64,000 nucleotides of DNA from assembly GCF_024169925.1 (NCBI RefSeq), contig NZ_JALJXF010000001.1, positions 1,122,001 through 1,186,000 of the forward strand, read 5' to 3'. The stretch is from Methylorubrum extorquens (GTDB taxonomy: Bacteria; Pseudomonadota; Alphaproteobacteria; Rhizobiales; Beijerinckiaceae). Below are positions 18,094-27,947 of the stretch, piece by piece; position 1 is the stretch's first letter; every line of letters starts with the position of its first letter. The translations under genes and the position numbers were made by a program. The notes beneath the pieces are model-generated. The model was not told the origin of the DNA. It saw nothing but the letters and a program-made list of their open reading frames with translations, and made no database searches.

Positions 18094-19266
18094 TCACGCG
18101 ATGGCGCGCCCGTCCCGCATCCGCGCAGCGAGCGCCCTTCGGTAAACCGTCAGCAGCGTGGCGGTCGTCGCCGTCTCGGTCCAGTCGCGCAGGTAGGCGG
18201 CACGGGCGGCCGCGCCCATCCGCCGGGCTTCCTCGGGCCGGGCACGCAGCCGCTCGATGGCCCCTGCAAGCTCGGCCGGATCGCCCGGTGTCACCAACAG
18301 GCCCGTTACGCCGTCCTCGACCAGACCGGCGAGCGCGCCGATCCGCGAGGCGATGACCGGCGTGCCCGCCGCATAGGCCTCGGCCACGACCATCGGCAGA
18401 CCCTCGTACCAGAGCGAGGGTACGACGAGGGCGAGCGCCCGGCCCATCCGCGCCCGCATCTCCGCACGGGGCAGGGCGCCGAGCAGATTGAGCCCCGGCG
18501 CCCCCTCCAGCATCTCGCGCAGCGGGCCTTCGCCCGCGACATCGACCGGTGCGGTGAGGCGTGCAGCGGCCCCCTTCAGGATCTCGACGCCCTTCTCGGG
18601 GCTGAGGCGGCCGGCAAACAGGATTCCCTCGCGCGGGCCGTCGTCCGGCAGCCCCGGATCGGGCAGGCCGTTGGGCTTCACGAAGATGCGGTGCGCGGGC
18701 AAACCCGCCGCGATGAAACGACCGCGGGCGAACTCGGTCAGCGCGACGAAGGCATCGACGTCACGCGTCCAGGTGCCGGTGCGGCGGTGCCGGTCGATCA
18801 TCCGCGCCACGGCGAACGTGCCGAGCCGCGAGCCGCGGTAGCAGCCATGGCGCACCGCCGCGTAGGACGAGCCGGTGAGGCAGGTCTCGCAGGGGGCGCC
18901 GTCGCGCATCAGCATGGCGCCGGCGCAGGCGAGGCGGAAATTGTGCAGCGTCTGTACCGTCACCGGGCCGAGCATCCGCACCGCCCCGTGCATGGCGGGC
19001 GACACGAGCGGAAAGGTGTTGTGGGCGTGGACCACATCGGGCCGGAAGCGCTCCACCGCCTCGACCACACGAGCGACGCCGCGGGGCGCGTGCGGCGCCT
19101 CGAACGCCGTGCGAAGGCGGTCCAGCGGCGTACGGATCTCGTCGTTGTGGAAGGCCAGCGTCTCGACCGTGCAGCCGGCGCCCGCGAGAGCCGCGGCCTC
19201 ATGCTCCACCACCGCGTCCTCGCCGCCCCGGATCTGGTAGTGGTTGTGGACGATGAGGACGCGCAA
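18094..19266 (-). CDS. Glycosyltransferase family 4
   Basis: A GT-B glycosyltransferase (GT4-like, about 390 residues) that probably adds a sugar to a lipid-linked polysaccharide unit at the cytoplasmic face. The N-terminal domain starts 'LRVLIVHNHYQIRGGEDAV'; the C-terminal nucleotide-sugar domain has 'GRLSPEKGVEIL' and the EX7E-type 'EGLPMVVAEAYAAGTPVIAS'. I set the start at TTG 19266 because AAGGAG sits seven bases upstream. The open frame continues far upstream but would overlap the next gene. It is the last gene of a five-gene minus-strand operon, 11 nt after the WecG/TagA gene. Confidence 0.9.
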   Translation of the reverse strand: MRVLIVHNHYQIRGGEDAVVEHEAAALAGAGCTVETLAFHNDEIRTPLDRLRTAFEAPHAPRGVARVVEAVERFRPDVVHAHNTFPLVSPAMHGAVRMLGPVTVQTLHNFRLACAGAMLMRDGAPCETCLTGSSYAAVRHGCYRGSRLGTFAVARMIDRHRRTGTWTRDVDAFVALTEFARGRFIAAGLPAHRIFVKPNGLPDPGLPDDGPREGILFAGRLSPEKGVEILKGAAARLTAPVDVAGEGPLREMLEGAPGLNLLGALPRAEMRARMGRALALVVPSLWYEGLPMVVAEAYAAGTPVIASRIGALAGLVEDGVTGLLVTPGDPAELAGAIERLRARPEEARRMGAAARAAYLRDWTETATTATLLTVYRRALAARMRDGRAIA

Positions 19267-19277
19267 CGGACGGCTCC

Positions 19278-20129
19278 TTACGACCGGCGCGGCTCGGGCT
19301 GCCGCGCCATCTTCCATAGGAAGACCGGTGCCATGACGAGGTAGCGCCGCCATAGCCGCCGGGGCTCGCTCAGGAGCCGGTGCAGCCATTCGAGAGCGAG
19401 CACCTGCATGAGTTTCGGCGCCCGCTTCACCGCACCGGAATGGAAATCGAAGGCGGCGCCGACACCGATCAGCACCATGCCCGGCAAACGGTCGAGGTGA
19501 TCGTTCATCCAGATGTCCTGTTTCGGCGTCGACATGCCGACCCAGACGATGTGCGGCTCGGCCGCCTTGATCGCATCGGTGAGCCGCGCGTCGAGATCGG
19601 GCGCGACGGCGCCGAAGGGCGGGCAGGCAAGGCCGCAGACCTCGCTGCCAGGATATTTGCGGGCGAAATTCGCCGCGACCTCTTCGGCCACGCCCTCCTT
19701 GCCGCCGTAGAGATAGTGGCGGATTCCGATATTCTGCGTGGCCGCGAACATCTCCTCCATCAGCGACGGGCCCGGCACGCGGCCGGTGCCGTGCGCGCGG
19801 AAGAAGCGGCTGATGATGGTGAGCGGCGCGCCGTCCGGGGTGATCATGCTCGCCCGCTCGTGCGCGGCCCTCAGGTCGGGCTGGTCCTGGGCGCACATGA
19901 TGCCGTGCACGTCGCGCACGCAAACCATGCTGGTGCGCCGCGCCCGCGCCCAGCCGATGAGGGTACGGACAGCGAACGGCATGTCGATAACGCTGACCGG
20001 CACGCCGAGGATGCGGGTCGCCGGGAGACGGTGCGCCGCCGGCCCATCCGCTTGGACGAGATAGGGATCGTTCCGGTTGATCCGGAGCGCGTAGGGCCCA
20101 GACGCCGGGATGGCCACGGCATCGCTCAT
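19278..20129 (-). CDS. WecG/TagA/CpsF-family glycosyltransferase
   Basis: This family (GT26) transfers N-acetylmannosamine, ManNAcA or glucose-type sugars onto undecaprenyl-diphosphate-linked sugars. The 283-residue protein shows family marks: 'VRDVHGIMCAQDQPDLRAAH', the Asp motif in 'MITPDGAPLTII', 'YLYGGKEGVAEEVAANF' and 'VGMSTPKQDIWMNDH'. The start at 20129 has AGGGA upstream and leaves 19 nt after the GDP-fucose synthase stop; upstream in-frame ATGs would overlap that gene. Its place in the operon suggests an early transfer step in exopolysaccharide repeat-unit assembly. Confidence 0.9.
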   Translation of the reverse strand: MSDAVAIPASGPYALRINRNDPYLVQADGPAAHRLPATRILGVPVSVIDMPFAVRTLIGWARARRTSMVCVRDVHGIMCAQDQPDLRAAHERASMITPDGAPLTIISRFFRAHGTGRVPGPSLMEEMFAATQNIGIRHYLYGGKEGVAEEVAANFARKYPGSEVCGLACPPFGAVAPDLDARLTDAIKAAEPHIVWVGMSTPKQDIWMNDHLDRLPGMVLIGVGAAFDFHSGAVKRAPKLMQVLALEWLHRLLSEPRRLWRRYLVMAPVFLWKMARQPEPRRS

Positions 20130-20148
20130 AGGCAGGCTTCCCTCGATC

Positions 20149-21087
20149 TCAGGCATCGGCGACGTGCTCCTGGAACCACGCATAGGTCGCGGCGACGCCG
20201 TCCCGCAGCGGAACCTTGGGTGCCCAGCCGAGGCCGCGCAGCTTATCCGCCGACATCAGCTTGCGCGGCGTGCCGTCGGGCTTGCTCGGATCGCGCACGA
20301 TCTCCCCCTCGAACCCGACGACGTCGCAGACAAGGCGGGTCAGGTCGTAGATCGGGATATCCTCGCCCGAGCCGACATTGACGTGCTCGGCCTCCGAGTA
20401 GGTCTTCATCAGGTGGACGCAGGCATCGGCGCAGTCATCGACGTGCAGGAACTCCCGGCGCGGCGATCCGGTGCCCCAGATCACCATCTCCTCGGCCCCG
20501 TTGCGCTTGGCTTCGTGCGCCTTGCGGATCAGGGCGGGCAGGACGTGGCTTGAATTGAGGTCGAAATTGTCGCCCGGCCCGTAGAGATTGGTCGGCATCG
20601 CCGAAACGAAGTCGCGGCCGTGCTGCTGGCGGTAGGCCTGGGCGAGCTTGATCCCGGCGATCTTGGCGACCGCGTACCACTCATTGGTCGGTTCCAGCGA
20701 GCCGGTGAGCAGGCTAGACTCGACGATCGGCTGCTCGGCGAATTTCGGGTAGATGCAGCTCGATCCGAGGAACAGCAGCTTGCCGACATCGGCGCGGAAG
20801 GCCGCCTCGATGACGTTGGCCTCGATCATCAGGTTCTCGTAGAGGAAGTCCGCTGGATAGGTCGCGTTGGCGAGGATCCCGCCGACCTTGGCCGCGGCCA
20901 GGAACACCGCGTCGGGCCGTCGATCTCGCATCCAGGTCCGCACGGCGGCCTGATCGCACAGGTCGAGTTCCACGCGGGTGGCGGTGAGGATCTCGCAACC
21001 CTCACCCTCCAGCCGCCGCACCAGGGCGCTGCCGACGAGGCCGCGATGTCCGGCCACGAAAACGGTCTTGCCCGCCAAACTGTACAT
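20149..21087 (-). CDS. fcl: GDP-L-fucose synthase
   Basis: An extended short-chain dehydrogenase that epimerises and reduces GDP-4-keto-6-deoxy-D-mannose to GDP-L-fucose with NADPH. The 312-residue length is standard. Signatures are the nucleotide-binding '[14 protein letters not shown]', '[11 protein letters not shown]', YxxxK in '[12 protein letters not shown]', '[11 protein letters not shown]', and '[17 protein letters not shown]'. It follows the epimerase gene by 10 nt. The usual partner Gmd (GDP-mannose 4,6-dehydratase) is not recognisable in this window. Confidence 0.93.
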   Translation of the reverse strand: MYSLAGKTVFVAGHRGLVGSALVRRLEGEGCEILTATRVELDLCDQAAVRTWMRDRRPDAVFLAAAKVGGILANATYPADFLYENLMIEANVIEAAFRADVGKLLFLGSSCIYPKFAEQPIVESSLLTGSLEPTNEWYAVAKIAGIKLAQAYRQQHGRDFVSAMPTNLYGPGDNFDLNSSHVLPALIRKAHEAKRNGAEEMVIWGTGSPRREFLHVDDCADACVHLMKTYSEAEHVNVGSGEDIPIYDLTRLVCDVVGFEGEIVRDPSKPDGTPRKLMSADKLRGLGWAPKVPLRDGVAATYAWFQEHVADA

Positions 21088-21097
21088 CGGTCGGCCC

Positions 21098-22069
21098 TTA
21101 CAGAAGCGGGTTGGAATCGGTCGGCGCCGGGTTCTGCCGGTACCACGCGACCGTGCGCTCGATGCCCTGAACCAGGGAGACGGAGGGCGCGTAGCCGATT
21201 GCCTGCATCTTGCCGATGTCGGGGCAGCGGCGCGGCGTCGCCCCGGCGGCAGCCGGACCGGCGACGAGATCGACGCGCACGCCCAGCGCTTCGGCGGTGA
21301 TCCGGGCGAGATCGCGGATCGCGACCTCCTCCATCGAGCCGATATGGTAGACGTTCATGCTCTCGCCCGAGCGCCACATCCGGACGATGCCGTCCACAAC
21401 GTCGCTGACGTAGCAGAAGGCGCGGGTCTCGCTGCCGTCGCCCTGGAGCGTGATCGACCCACCGTCACCGGCAGCGATGATCTTCTCGATGAGCTGCGGC
21501 ACGACATGCTTCCAGCCCATGTCCGGCCCGTAGATGTTGTGCGGGCGAAAGACTTGGACCTTGCGCAGCTTGTCGCGGCAATAGTTGAAGGCGATCAGTT
21601 CGGAGATCAGCTTCGACCCGCCGTAGGAGTAGCGCGGGTTGAGCGAGTCGGGGATCACCATCTCGATGGTCTCGTCCGTCGGCACCACGCGCGGGGTCTG
21701 GTAGACCTCGGCCGAGGAGGCGACGACGAGATCGGGCACGCCGGCCTCGATGCAGGCTTCCGACACGGCGAGCGCGCCGCGCACGCCGACATCGAGCACG
21801 AGCTGCGGCTGCGTGTAGAAATTCTCCGTGCCGTTGACGGCGGCCAGATGAAACACGCACTCGACGCCCAGGAGCGCCTCGACCAGCGCATCCTTGTCAC
21901 GCACGTCGAGGGTCACCCGCTCGATCGCGCCGGGCGCGTTGGCGAGCCGCGAGGCCTGCCCGCGGATGTAGTTGTCGATCGCGACGACCTCGTGCCCCTC
22001 GGCCAGGAGCGCGCGGGTGAGGTGGGCGCCGATGAATCCGCCCGCCCCGGTGACAGCCAGTCTGCTCAT
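21098..22069 (-). CDS. NAD-dependent nucleotide-sugar epimerase/dehydratase
   Basis: An extended SDR of 323 residues with Rossmann motif '[17 protein letters not shown]', '[14 protein letters not shown]', catalytic YxxxK in '[12 protein letters not shown]' and '[20 protein letters not shown]'. It acts on a nucleotide-linked sugar in the cytoplasm. The exact reaction (4-epimerase, 4,6-dehydratase or other) is not fixed by the sequence; it is shorter than typical Gmd and lacks the Gmd-like text I would expect. Its ATG overlaps the upstream dehydrogenase stop by 4 nt, so it is translationally coupled. Confidence 0.88.
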   Translation of the reverse strand: MSRLAVTGAGGFIGAHLTRALLAEGHEVVAIDNYIRGQASRLANAPGAIERVTLDVRDKDALVEALLGVECVFHLAAVNGTENFYTQPQLVLDVGVRGALAVSEACIEAGVPDLVVASSAEVYQTPRVVPTDETIEMVIPDSLNPRYSYGGSKLISELIAFNYCRDKLRKVQVFRPHNIYGPDMGWKHVVPQLIEKIIAAGDGGSITLQGDGSETRAFCYVSDVVDGIVRMWRSGESMNVYHIGSMEEVAIRDLARITAEALGVRVDLVAGPAAAGATPRRCPDIGKMQAIGYAPSVSLVQGIERTVAWYRQNPAPTDSNPLL

Positions 22070-23403
22070 TGAAACTTACCCACGAGGTTGCCCACGGTGA
22101 CGTAGCGATTTTCCAGAACCTCCGCCGGCATCTCGCTGAGGTTGTTCCAGTAATCGTAGACGAAAGCGTCGTCCGACATCGTACCGATGATCGTTTCCAG
22201 ATCGATCTTCGAATATTCCGGGTGGTTGTTGGCGATCACGAGCACGTCGGCGCCCTCGCAGGCGGCGGCGAGGCTGTCGTAGGGCGTCAGGCCCGACGAG
22301 ATCGCCCGGATGTGGTCCATCGGCACCACACCGTCATAGACCCGGATCTGCGAGAACTGCTCGCTCGCCATCATCTCGCGGATGACATGGAGCGACATCG
22401 ACCCGCGCAGGTCGTCGGTCTCCGGGCGGCCCTTGAAGGCGAGGCCCGCGACCACCGCCTTGAACGGTCCGGCGCGGCGCGCCCGCAGCCGCTCGATAAG
22501 GCTGCCCACCGTCTCCGCGGGTTGGCGCTCGTTGACGAGGCGGGAGGCGGCGGTGATTTCGAGGTTCACGCCCTTGCCGGACACCGAGGAGAGCAGGATG
22601 TGCGGATCCTTCTCCAGGCAGGGCCCGCCGACGAGGCCGGGTGCTGCGACGTTGGTGCGGGTGTAGCCGAGCTTGCCGTAGCGGATGACGTCGTTGGCGT
22701 TGATGCCGAGCGCGTCGCAGGCCCGCGCCACCTCGTTGGCGAAGGCGAAGTGGACGTCGCGCGAGGTGTTGTCCACGAGCTTGATCATCTCCGCCGTCTC
22801 CGGGCTCGCAACCCGGACGATGGTGTGGGTCAGGCGGCTGAACAGGGCGGCGGCCGCGTCGGAGGCGTCCGGCGTCTCACCGCCGACGATCTGCGGCAGG
22901 TTGATGAGTTCACGCATCGCGTCGCCTTCGAGCGTCCGTTCGGGGCACATCGCGAGGTGATAGGGCGTGCCGGTGCGGTCGAGGATCGGCTTGACCACGC
23001 CCGTCGTCGTGCCGATCCGCACGGTCGAGCGCAGGATCACCGTCGCGCCGTCGGAGAAGTGCTCGGCCACCTCGTGGGTCGCCTCCTCGATCATGTCGAG
23101 GCGCGGCTCGTGCGAGCCGGGATAGAGCGGGGTGCCGACGGTGATGATGTAGTATTCGGCCTGCGGCACATCCTGCGTCGTGGTGCTCGCGACGAAGCGG
23201 CCCTTCTTCACGACGTCGGCGAGCGCGGCCTTGAGCCCGACTTCGGCGAAATGCGGAACGCCGGCATTGGTCTTCTCGACGACATCGGCCCGCTTCTCGA
23301 TGCCGTAGACCTGGACACCGCGGCGCGCTAGCGCAACGGACAGGGTGAGGCCGACATAACCGAGACCGATGATGACGACGTTGGGAGCTTTTCTGGCGTC
23401 CAT
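22066..23403 (-). CDS. UDP-sugar 6-dehydrogenase (UDP-ManNAcA/UDP-glucose dehydrogenase family)
   Basis: This enzyme oxidises C6 of a UDP-hexose to a uronic acid with two NAD+. The 445-residue protein has 'VVIIGLGYVGLTLSVAL' at the N-terminus, 'RSTVRIGTTTGVV', the catalytic Cys in 'GGPCLEKDPHIL' and 'GLAFKGRPETDDLRGSMSL'. The text is closer to WecC-type (UDP-N-acetyl-mannosamine dehydrogenase) than to plain UDP-glucose dehydrogenases, but I cannot settle the substrate. ATG 23403 is chosen; the open frame extends upstream without conserved text. It is the first gene of the five-gene polysaccharide operon. Confidence 0.9.
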   Translation of the reverse strand: MDARKAPNVVIIGLGYVGLTLSVALARRGVQVYGIEKRADVVEKTNAGVPHFAEVGLKAALADVVKKGRFVASTTTQDVPQAEYYIITVGTPLYPGSHEPRLDMIEEATHEVAEHFSDGATVILRSTVRIGTTTGVVKPILDRTGTPYHLAMCPERTLEGDAMRELINLPQIVGGETPDASDAAAALFSRLTHTIVRVASPETAEMIKLVDNTSRDVHFAFANEVARACDALGINANDVIRYGKLGYTRTNVAAPGLVGGPCLEKDPHILLSSVSGKGVNLEITAASRLVNERQPAETVGSLIERLRARRAGPFKAVVAGLAFKGRPETDDLRGSMSLHVIREMMASEQFSQIRVYDGVVPMDHIRAISSGLTPYDSLAAACEGADVLVIANNHPEYSKIDLETIIGTMSDDAFVYDYWNNLSEMPAEVLENRYVTVGNLVGKFQ

Positions 23404-23935
23404 GACTTGGTCCCGTCTGCGATCGATCGTCGAGGTCTCTGACCCGATTTGGATTCCGGCGCTGCGCACGCGCTGGCTTCTCACCGCGTCATCGCTCCAC
23501 CTCGGGACAGCCAGAGCCGCCGAGGACTGAACTCTGCCGGGTTCCGCAAAGTATGTGCCCGAGGAAAGACGTATCAAATCGGGATCGCCAGCCCGTCAGG
23601 GGACAGAGTGATCGCGTCTCGTGAAGATTTCGGGACTTTCGAAGGTAAACGATCGGAGTCCGGCGAGCGCAGCATGCGATCCATGCCGGATCAGCAAGCC
23701 CGCGCGGCGACTGAGGAGGGATCCCAAATCCGCGGTCCCGAAGGGATCAGCCGGATTTGGTACGAGAGGATCGAACCGTTCACCCGCCACGTCCTTTCAA
23801 TCCCGCTGCGCCTGCGCGGCCCATAGCCTCAGCCCGTCCCGGCGCCGGCCAGGCAACGCTTCGCCGCGCGATTCGTTCGTCCTGCCGGAGACGGCGGGGG
23901 CGCATCGGGCGCCGACGGCCTGGAAGGAGACGCGG
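23404..23935. other. Intergenic region with one dispersed repeat
   Basis: About 530 nt separate the divergent polysaccharide operon and a small plus-strand gene. It must hold the promoters of both. The only structured element I see is the family-2 palindrome at 23724-23767. Short open frames here run through the repeat and look non-coding. Confidence 0.6.
23724..23767 (+). repeat. Dispersed palindromic repeat, family 2, copy 1
   Basis: A 44-bp element with outer arms CCAAATCCG / CGGATTTGG around the inner TCCCGAAGGGA. It matches the reverse complement of 33186-33229 at 39 of 44 positions by hand count. It looks like a REP-type intergenic repeat. Confidence 0.8.
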
Positions 23936-24157
23936 ATGCCGGTTCGGATGACCCAGGAAACGCAGGACGTGAGCGACGGCCGGCGGCAGGTGGTGGTGCG
24001 GGTCCATTTCGGCCGGCCGGATGCGGGACGCGACGTCGTCGAGGTCGCGGCGACGGTGCGGGTGCCTGCCATCGAATCGGAGACGCAGACGGAGGCCGCC
24101 GCGCGGCAGATGGCACGGCGGGCGCTCGAACAGGCGCTGGCAGCCTTCCCGCTGTAG
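23936..24157 (+). CDS. Small hypothetical protein (73 aa)
   Basis: A short gene with a strong ribosome-binding site (AAGGAGA six bases before the ATG), which supports translation. The product looks like one alpha/beta unit: beta-strand text 'RRQVVVRVHFGR' and 'DVVEVAATVRVPAIE' followed by a helix rich in Ala, Arg and Gln. There are no Cys residues, membrane segment or signal peptide. No family is recognised and no functional context exists. Confidence 0.55.
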   Translation: MPVRMTQETQDVSDGRRQVVVRVHFGRPDAGRDVVEVAATVRVPAIESETQTEAAARQMARRALEQALAAFPL

Positions 24158-24288
24158 AGATTTCACAACAGCGCCCGGCCGCCGGACGACTCCCCGTCGG
24201 TCACGGCGGCGCGGCAGGTGCTTCGTGAGAGACACCGGGGATCGCGCCGCGGATGCCCGCTTGCGTCTTCCCCGCCTTCAACCCCGCA

Positions 24289-24678
24289 TCACGACGGGAT
24301 CCGGGCCGGCGACGTCGGCACCTCGGATCCGGCTGCGAGGGTCATGAGGGAGCGCAGGAAGGCGGCCCGCGGCGCGCGCAGGACCGCCTGCGCGTCCCGT
24401 GCATGGACAAGCCGTTCCGTCAGGCGCAGCACGGTCTCGTCGCTGACACGGGCGGCGATCCGCAGTGCCGCCGTCTGCGCCTCGGGGCCGAACCGGCCGC
24501 GGGTGGTGGCGAGAATGGCGCCCACGGTCTGCAGGGGCGGCTGGACGCCGAGACGGTCCACGTACAGATTCCAGATCGGATCGCACGCCATTTCCGTGGC
24601 GAGCCAGATCCGCTCGCCCAGCGTCGTCACATCCTGATCCGACGGGTTCGGCGCGTCACCGGCGGTTCCAAGATTCAT
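24289..24678 (-). CDS. Hypothetical protein (129 aa)
   Basis: An open frame with alphaproteobacterial codon use. The predicted protein is mostly helical, with 'TTLGERIWLATEMACDPIWN' near the N-terminus and a basic, Ala-rich C-terminal half. ATG 24678 is the most plausible start, but no good Shine-Dalgarno is seen and the frame stays open upstream. It converges on the small gene ending at 24157. Function unknown; it could be a chance frame. Confidence 0.45.
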   Translation of the reverse strand: MNLGTAGDAPNPSDQDVTTLGERIWLATEMACDPIWNLYVDRLGVQPPLQTVGAILATTRGRFGPEAQTAALRIAARVSDETVLRLTERLVHARDAQAVLRAPRAAFLRSLMTLAAGSEVPTSPARIPS

Positions 24679-25019
24679 ACGGCCTGTCCCGAGGCTTCGT
24701 TGCGGGAGGAGGCCCGCCCCAACTCGGACCGGCCCGCGGGCTCGAGTCCATTGCCCAAGCCCTTTCATGACCAACGAATGCCGTTCTCGCCTCCATCCGG
24801 CTGCCCTCCGGTGCGTTCGAGGCAAGGTGCGGATTCTCACGCCGCGCAACCATCGGGCCGATTTCGCCTTTTCCTCGTCATTCCCTTGCGGTCGAACCGT
24901 CGGGCATGCCTTAAGTGCACCCGCGAAGGCTGCGCCCTCCGGGGCGAGCGGCCTTGCTCTCACACGCCGTCCCTCTTCGTCCTTCAGGCCGCTCCCGAGC
25001 CTGCATCTCGCCCGGGTTG
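24679..25019. other. Intergenic region upstream of the Mrp operon
   Basis: About 340 nt between a divergent small gene and the antiporter operon, presumably with the operon promoter. I see no repeat, RNA motif or recognisable operator, and no clear Shine-Dalgarno before the mrpA ATG. Confidence 0.5.
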
Positions 25020-27947
25020 ATGTCGTCCAACGCCCTTCTCGCCGCCGCCGCGATCCTCCCCTTCGCGGGCTCCGTTCTCGCGGGTGCTTTGCCGAGCCAT
25101 GCGCGCACCGCAGCCGCCGTGCTCGCCGGGCTCGTAATTCTAGCCAGCCTCGGCTGCATCCTCGCGCTCACGCCGCACTTGGCTGAGGGCGGCACCGTCG
25201 TCCACGCCGTCGAGTGGCTGCCGAGCCTCGGCGTCAACCTCGTCCTGCGGCTCGATGGGCTCGCGTGGCTGTTCGCGGTGCTGGTGCTCGCCATCGGCGC
25301 GCTCGTGGTGCTCTACGCGCGCTACTACATGGCCGCCGCCGACCCGGTGCCGCGGCTGTTCTCCTACTTTCTCGCCTTCGTCGGCGCGATGCTCGGCATC
25401 GTGCTCTCCGGCAACCTGATCCAGCTCGTCCTGTTCTGGGAATTGACGAGCATCGTCTCGTTCCTGCTCATCGGCTACTGGTACGACAACGCCGCAGCCC
25501 GTGACGGGGCGCGGATGTCGCTCACCATCACCGCGGCGGGCGGCCTGTGCCTCCTGGTCGGAACGGTGCTGATCGGGCGCATCGTCGGCAGCTACGATCT
25601 GGCCACCGTGCTGGCCTCGGGCGACACGATCCGCAACAGCCCGCTCTACCTGCCGGCCCTGGTGCTGGTGCTGATGGGCGCACTCACCAAGTCGGCGCAG
25701 TTCCCGTTCCACATCTGGCTGCCGCGGGCGATGTCGGCGCCGACGCCGATCAGCGCCTACCTGCACTCGGCCACCATGGTGAAGGCCGGCATCTTCCTGA
25801 TGATCCGTCTGTGGCCGGTGCTGGCCGGTACCGACGCGTGGTACTGGATCGTCGGCAGCGCCGGCATGGCGACCCTGTTGGTCGGGTCGTGGAGCGCGAT
25901 CTTCCAGCACGACCTGAAGGGTCTGCTCGCCTACTCGACCATCAGCCATCTCGGGCTGATCACGTTGCTGCTCGGCCTCAACTCGCCGCTCGCCGTGGTC
26001 GCCGCGATCTTCCACACGGTGAACCACGCGACCTTCAAGGCGTCGCTGTTCATGGCGGTCGGCATCATCGACCACGAGACCGGCACCCGCGACATGCGCC
26101 GCCTCTCCGGCCTGTGGCGGGCTATGCCCTACACGGCCACGCTGGCCATGGTCGCCGCCGCGGCGATGGCCGGCGTGCCGCTGCTCAACGGCTTCCTCTC
26201 AAAGGAGATGTTCCTCTCCGAGGCGGTCGACAACATGGGCGACCACCCGATCCATATCGCCCTGCCGGTGCTGGCGACCTTGGCCAGCGCCTTCACCATG
26301 CTCTATTCGCTGCGCTTCATCCGCCAGACCTTCTTCGGCCCACCCCCGCACGACCTGCCGGAGACGCCGCACGAGCCGGTGCGCTGGATGCGCATCCCGA
26401 TCGAGATGCTGGTGCTCAACTGCATCGCCATCGGCCTCGTCCCGAACCTGACCATCGGCCCGGCCCTGGAGCGCGCCGTGAGCGCGGTGTTCGGCGACAA
26501 GACCCCGACCTACAGCCTCGCGATCTGGCACGGCTTCAACGCGGCGCTGGCGCTCAGCATGATCGCCCTCGTCGGCGGCGTGCTGCTCTACGTCCTGTTC
26601 GGAAAGCGCATCAACACCAACCCCCGCGGCGGCCCCTGGCTGATGGACCGGCTCGACGGCGGCTGGCTGTTCGAGCGCGCGATGACCGGGCTGACCAAGG
26701 GCGCCCGCGTTCTGGAACGGGCCTTCGGCGCCGAGCGTCTTCAGCCGCAACTGCGCATCCTGTTCCTCGCCGCCCTGCTTGCGGCTTTGGCGACCGGCGT
26801 CGCCCGCGGGCTCGACCTCTTCGCGCCGGGCCGGCTGACGCCGTTCGATCCCGCCTTCGCGCTGATGTGGCTCGTCGGCGGCGCCTGCGCGATCGGCGCG
26901 GCGGAGCGGGCGAAGTACCACCGCCTCTCGGCCACGATCTTCGTCGGCGGGGCGGGGCTCGTCAGCAGCCTGACCTTCCTCTGGCTCTCGGCGCCGGACT
27001 TGGCGGTGACGCAGATCCTCGTGGAGATCGTCACCACCGTCATGCTGCTGCTGGGCCTGCGCTGGCTGCCCAAGCGCGACGCGGCGATTCCCGCGCCCGC
27101 CGCCGAGAAGGCGCGGGCCCGCCGCCGCCGCATCGTCGATCTGTGCATCGCCGGCTTTGCCGGGCTCGGGCTCGCCGGCCTCGCCTACGCCGTGATGACC
27201 CGCCCGGCCGGCGACGGGATCGCGCGCTGGTTCGTCGAGGAAGCCTATCCGCAGGCGGGCGGGCGCAACGTCGTCAACGTGCTTCTGGTCGATTTCCGCG
27301 CCTTCGACACGCTCGGCGAGATCTCGGTGCTCGGCGTCGTCGGGCTCACCGTGTTCGCGCTGCTGCGCCGCTTCCGCCCCGCCCCGGACAGCCTGGAACG
27401 GCCCAAGCAGCAGCACCACCACGACGCCTACGACCGGGCTCGCGAGGGCCGCAAACCCGGCGACACCACCGCCGACGCCCTGATGGTGCCGCGGGTGGTG
27501 ATGACGTGGCTGTTCCCGTTCATCGTCCTCCTGTCGCTGCACCTGTTCCTGCGCGGGCACGACCTGCCCGGCGGCGGCTTCGCGGCGGGCATCGCGCTCA
27601 CCATCGCCTTCATCCTGCAATACATGGCCTGCGGCGCGCAGTGGGTGGAGGAGCGCCTGCGCATCCAGCCGATCTTGTGGATCGGCCTCGGCCTGCTCAT
27701 CGCGGTGGGCGCCGGGGCGGCCTCGTGGGCGTTCGGGCGGCCCTTCCTCACCGCCTACTTCGCCTATTGGGAGCTGCCGCTCATCGGCAAGGTGCCGGCG
27801 GCCAGCGCCTTGGTGTTCGATCTCGGGATCATGATTCTCGTGGTGGGCGCGAGCGCGCTGATGCTGGTGGCGCTCGCCCACCAATCCCTGCGCCGCACCC
27901 GCAGCGCGGAGGCGGACGCCGAACAGGCCGGCGAGGAGACGGCGTAA
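25020..27947 (+). CDS. mrpA: Mrp-type Na+(K+)/H+ antiporter subunits A and B fused
   Basis: The large Mrp subunit of about 975 residues. The N-terminal two thirds is the ND5/NuoL-like proton-translocating part (for example 'LIQLVLFWELTSIVSFLLIG', 'FHIWLPRAMSAPTPISAYLH', 'YSTISHLGLITLLLG'). The C-terminal part contains an MrpB domain ('LHLFLRGHDLPGGGFAAG'). An A+B fusion is the group 2 arrangement known from rhizobial pha loci. It sits in the inner membrane and exchanges Na+ or K+ for H+ in alkaline or salt stress together with the five following products. ATG 25020 is used; an in-frame extension to 24915 lacks conserved text. Confidence 0.95.
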   Translation: MSSNALLAAAAILPFAGSVLAGALPSHARTAAAVLAGLVILASLGCILALTPHLAEGGTVVHAVEWLPSLGVNLVLRLDGLAWLFAVLVLAIGALVVLYARYYMAAADPVPRLFSYFLAFVGAMLGIVLSGNLIQLVLFWELTSIVSFLLIGYWYDNAAARDGARMSLTITAAGGLCLLVGTVLIGRIVGSYDLATVLASGDTIRNSPLYLPALVLVLMGALTKSAQFPFHIWLPRAMSAPTPISAYLHSATMVKAGIFLMIRLWPVLAGTDAWYWIVGSAGMATLLVGSWSAIFQHDLKGLLAYSTISHLGLITLLLGLNSPLAVVAAIFHTVNHATFKASLFMAVGIIDHETGTRDMRRLSGLWRAMPYTATLAMVAAAAMAGVPLLNGFLSKEMFLSEAVDNMGDHPIHIALPVLATLASAFTMLYSLRFIRQTFFGPPPHDLPETPHEPVRWMRIPIEMLVLNCIAIGLVPNLTIGPALERAVSAVFGDKTPTYSLAIWHGFNAALALSMIALVGGVLLYVLFGKRINTNPRGGPWLMDRLDGGWLFERAMTGLTKGARVLERAFGAERLQPQLRILFLAALLAALATGVARGLDLFAPGRLTPFDPAFALMWLVGGACAIGAAERAKYHRLSATIFVGGAGLVSSLTFLWLSAPDLAVTQILVEIVTTVMLLLGLRWLPKRDAAIPAPAAEKARARRRRIVDLCIAGFAGLGLAGLAYAVMTRPAGDGIARWFVEEAYPQAGGRNVVNVLLVDFRAFDTLGEISVLGVVGLTVFALLRRFRPAPDSLERPKQQHHHDAYDRAREGRKPGDTTADALMVPRVVMTWLFPFIVLLSLHLFLRGHDLPGGGFAAGIALTIAFILQYMACGAQWVEERLRIQPILWIGLGLLIAVGAGAASWAFGRPFLTAYFAYWELPLIGKVPAASALVFDLGIMILVVGASALMLVALAHQSLRRTRSAEADAEQAGEETA

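Noticed and set aside
19267..19923. 609-residue version of the GT4 gene
   Set aside because: The extra N-terminus overlaps the WecG/TagA gene on the same strand in another frame; the TTG at 19266 has a perfect AAGGAG.
23596..23790. 64-residue minus-strand ORF through the family-2 repeat
   Set aside because: Most of its length is repeat sequence and there is no Shine-Dalgarno; likely an annotation artefact type.
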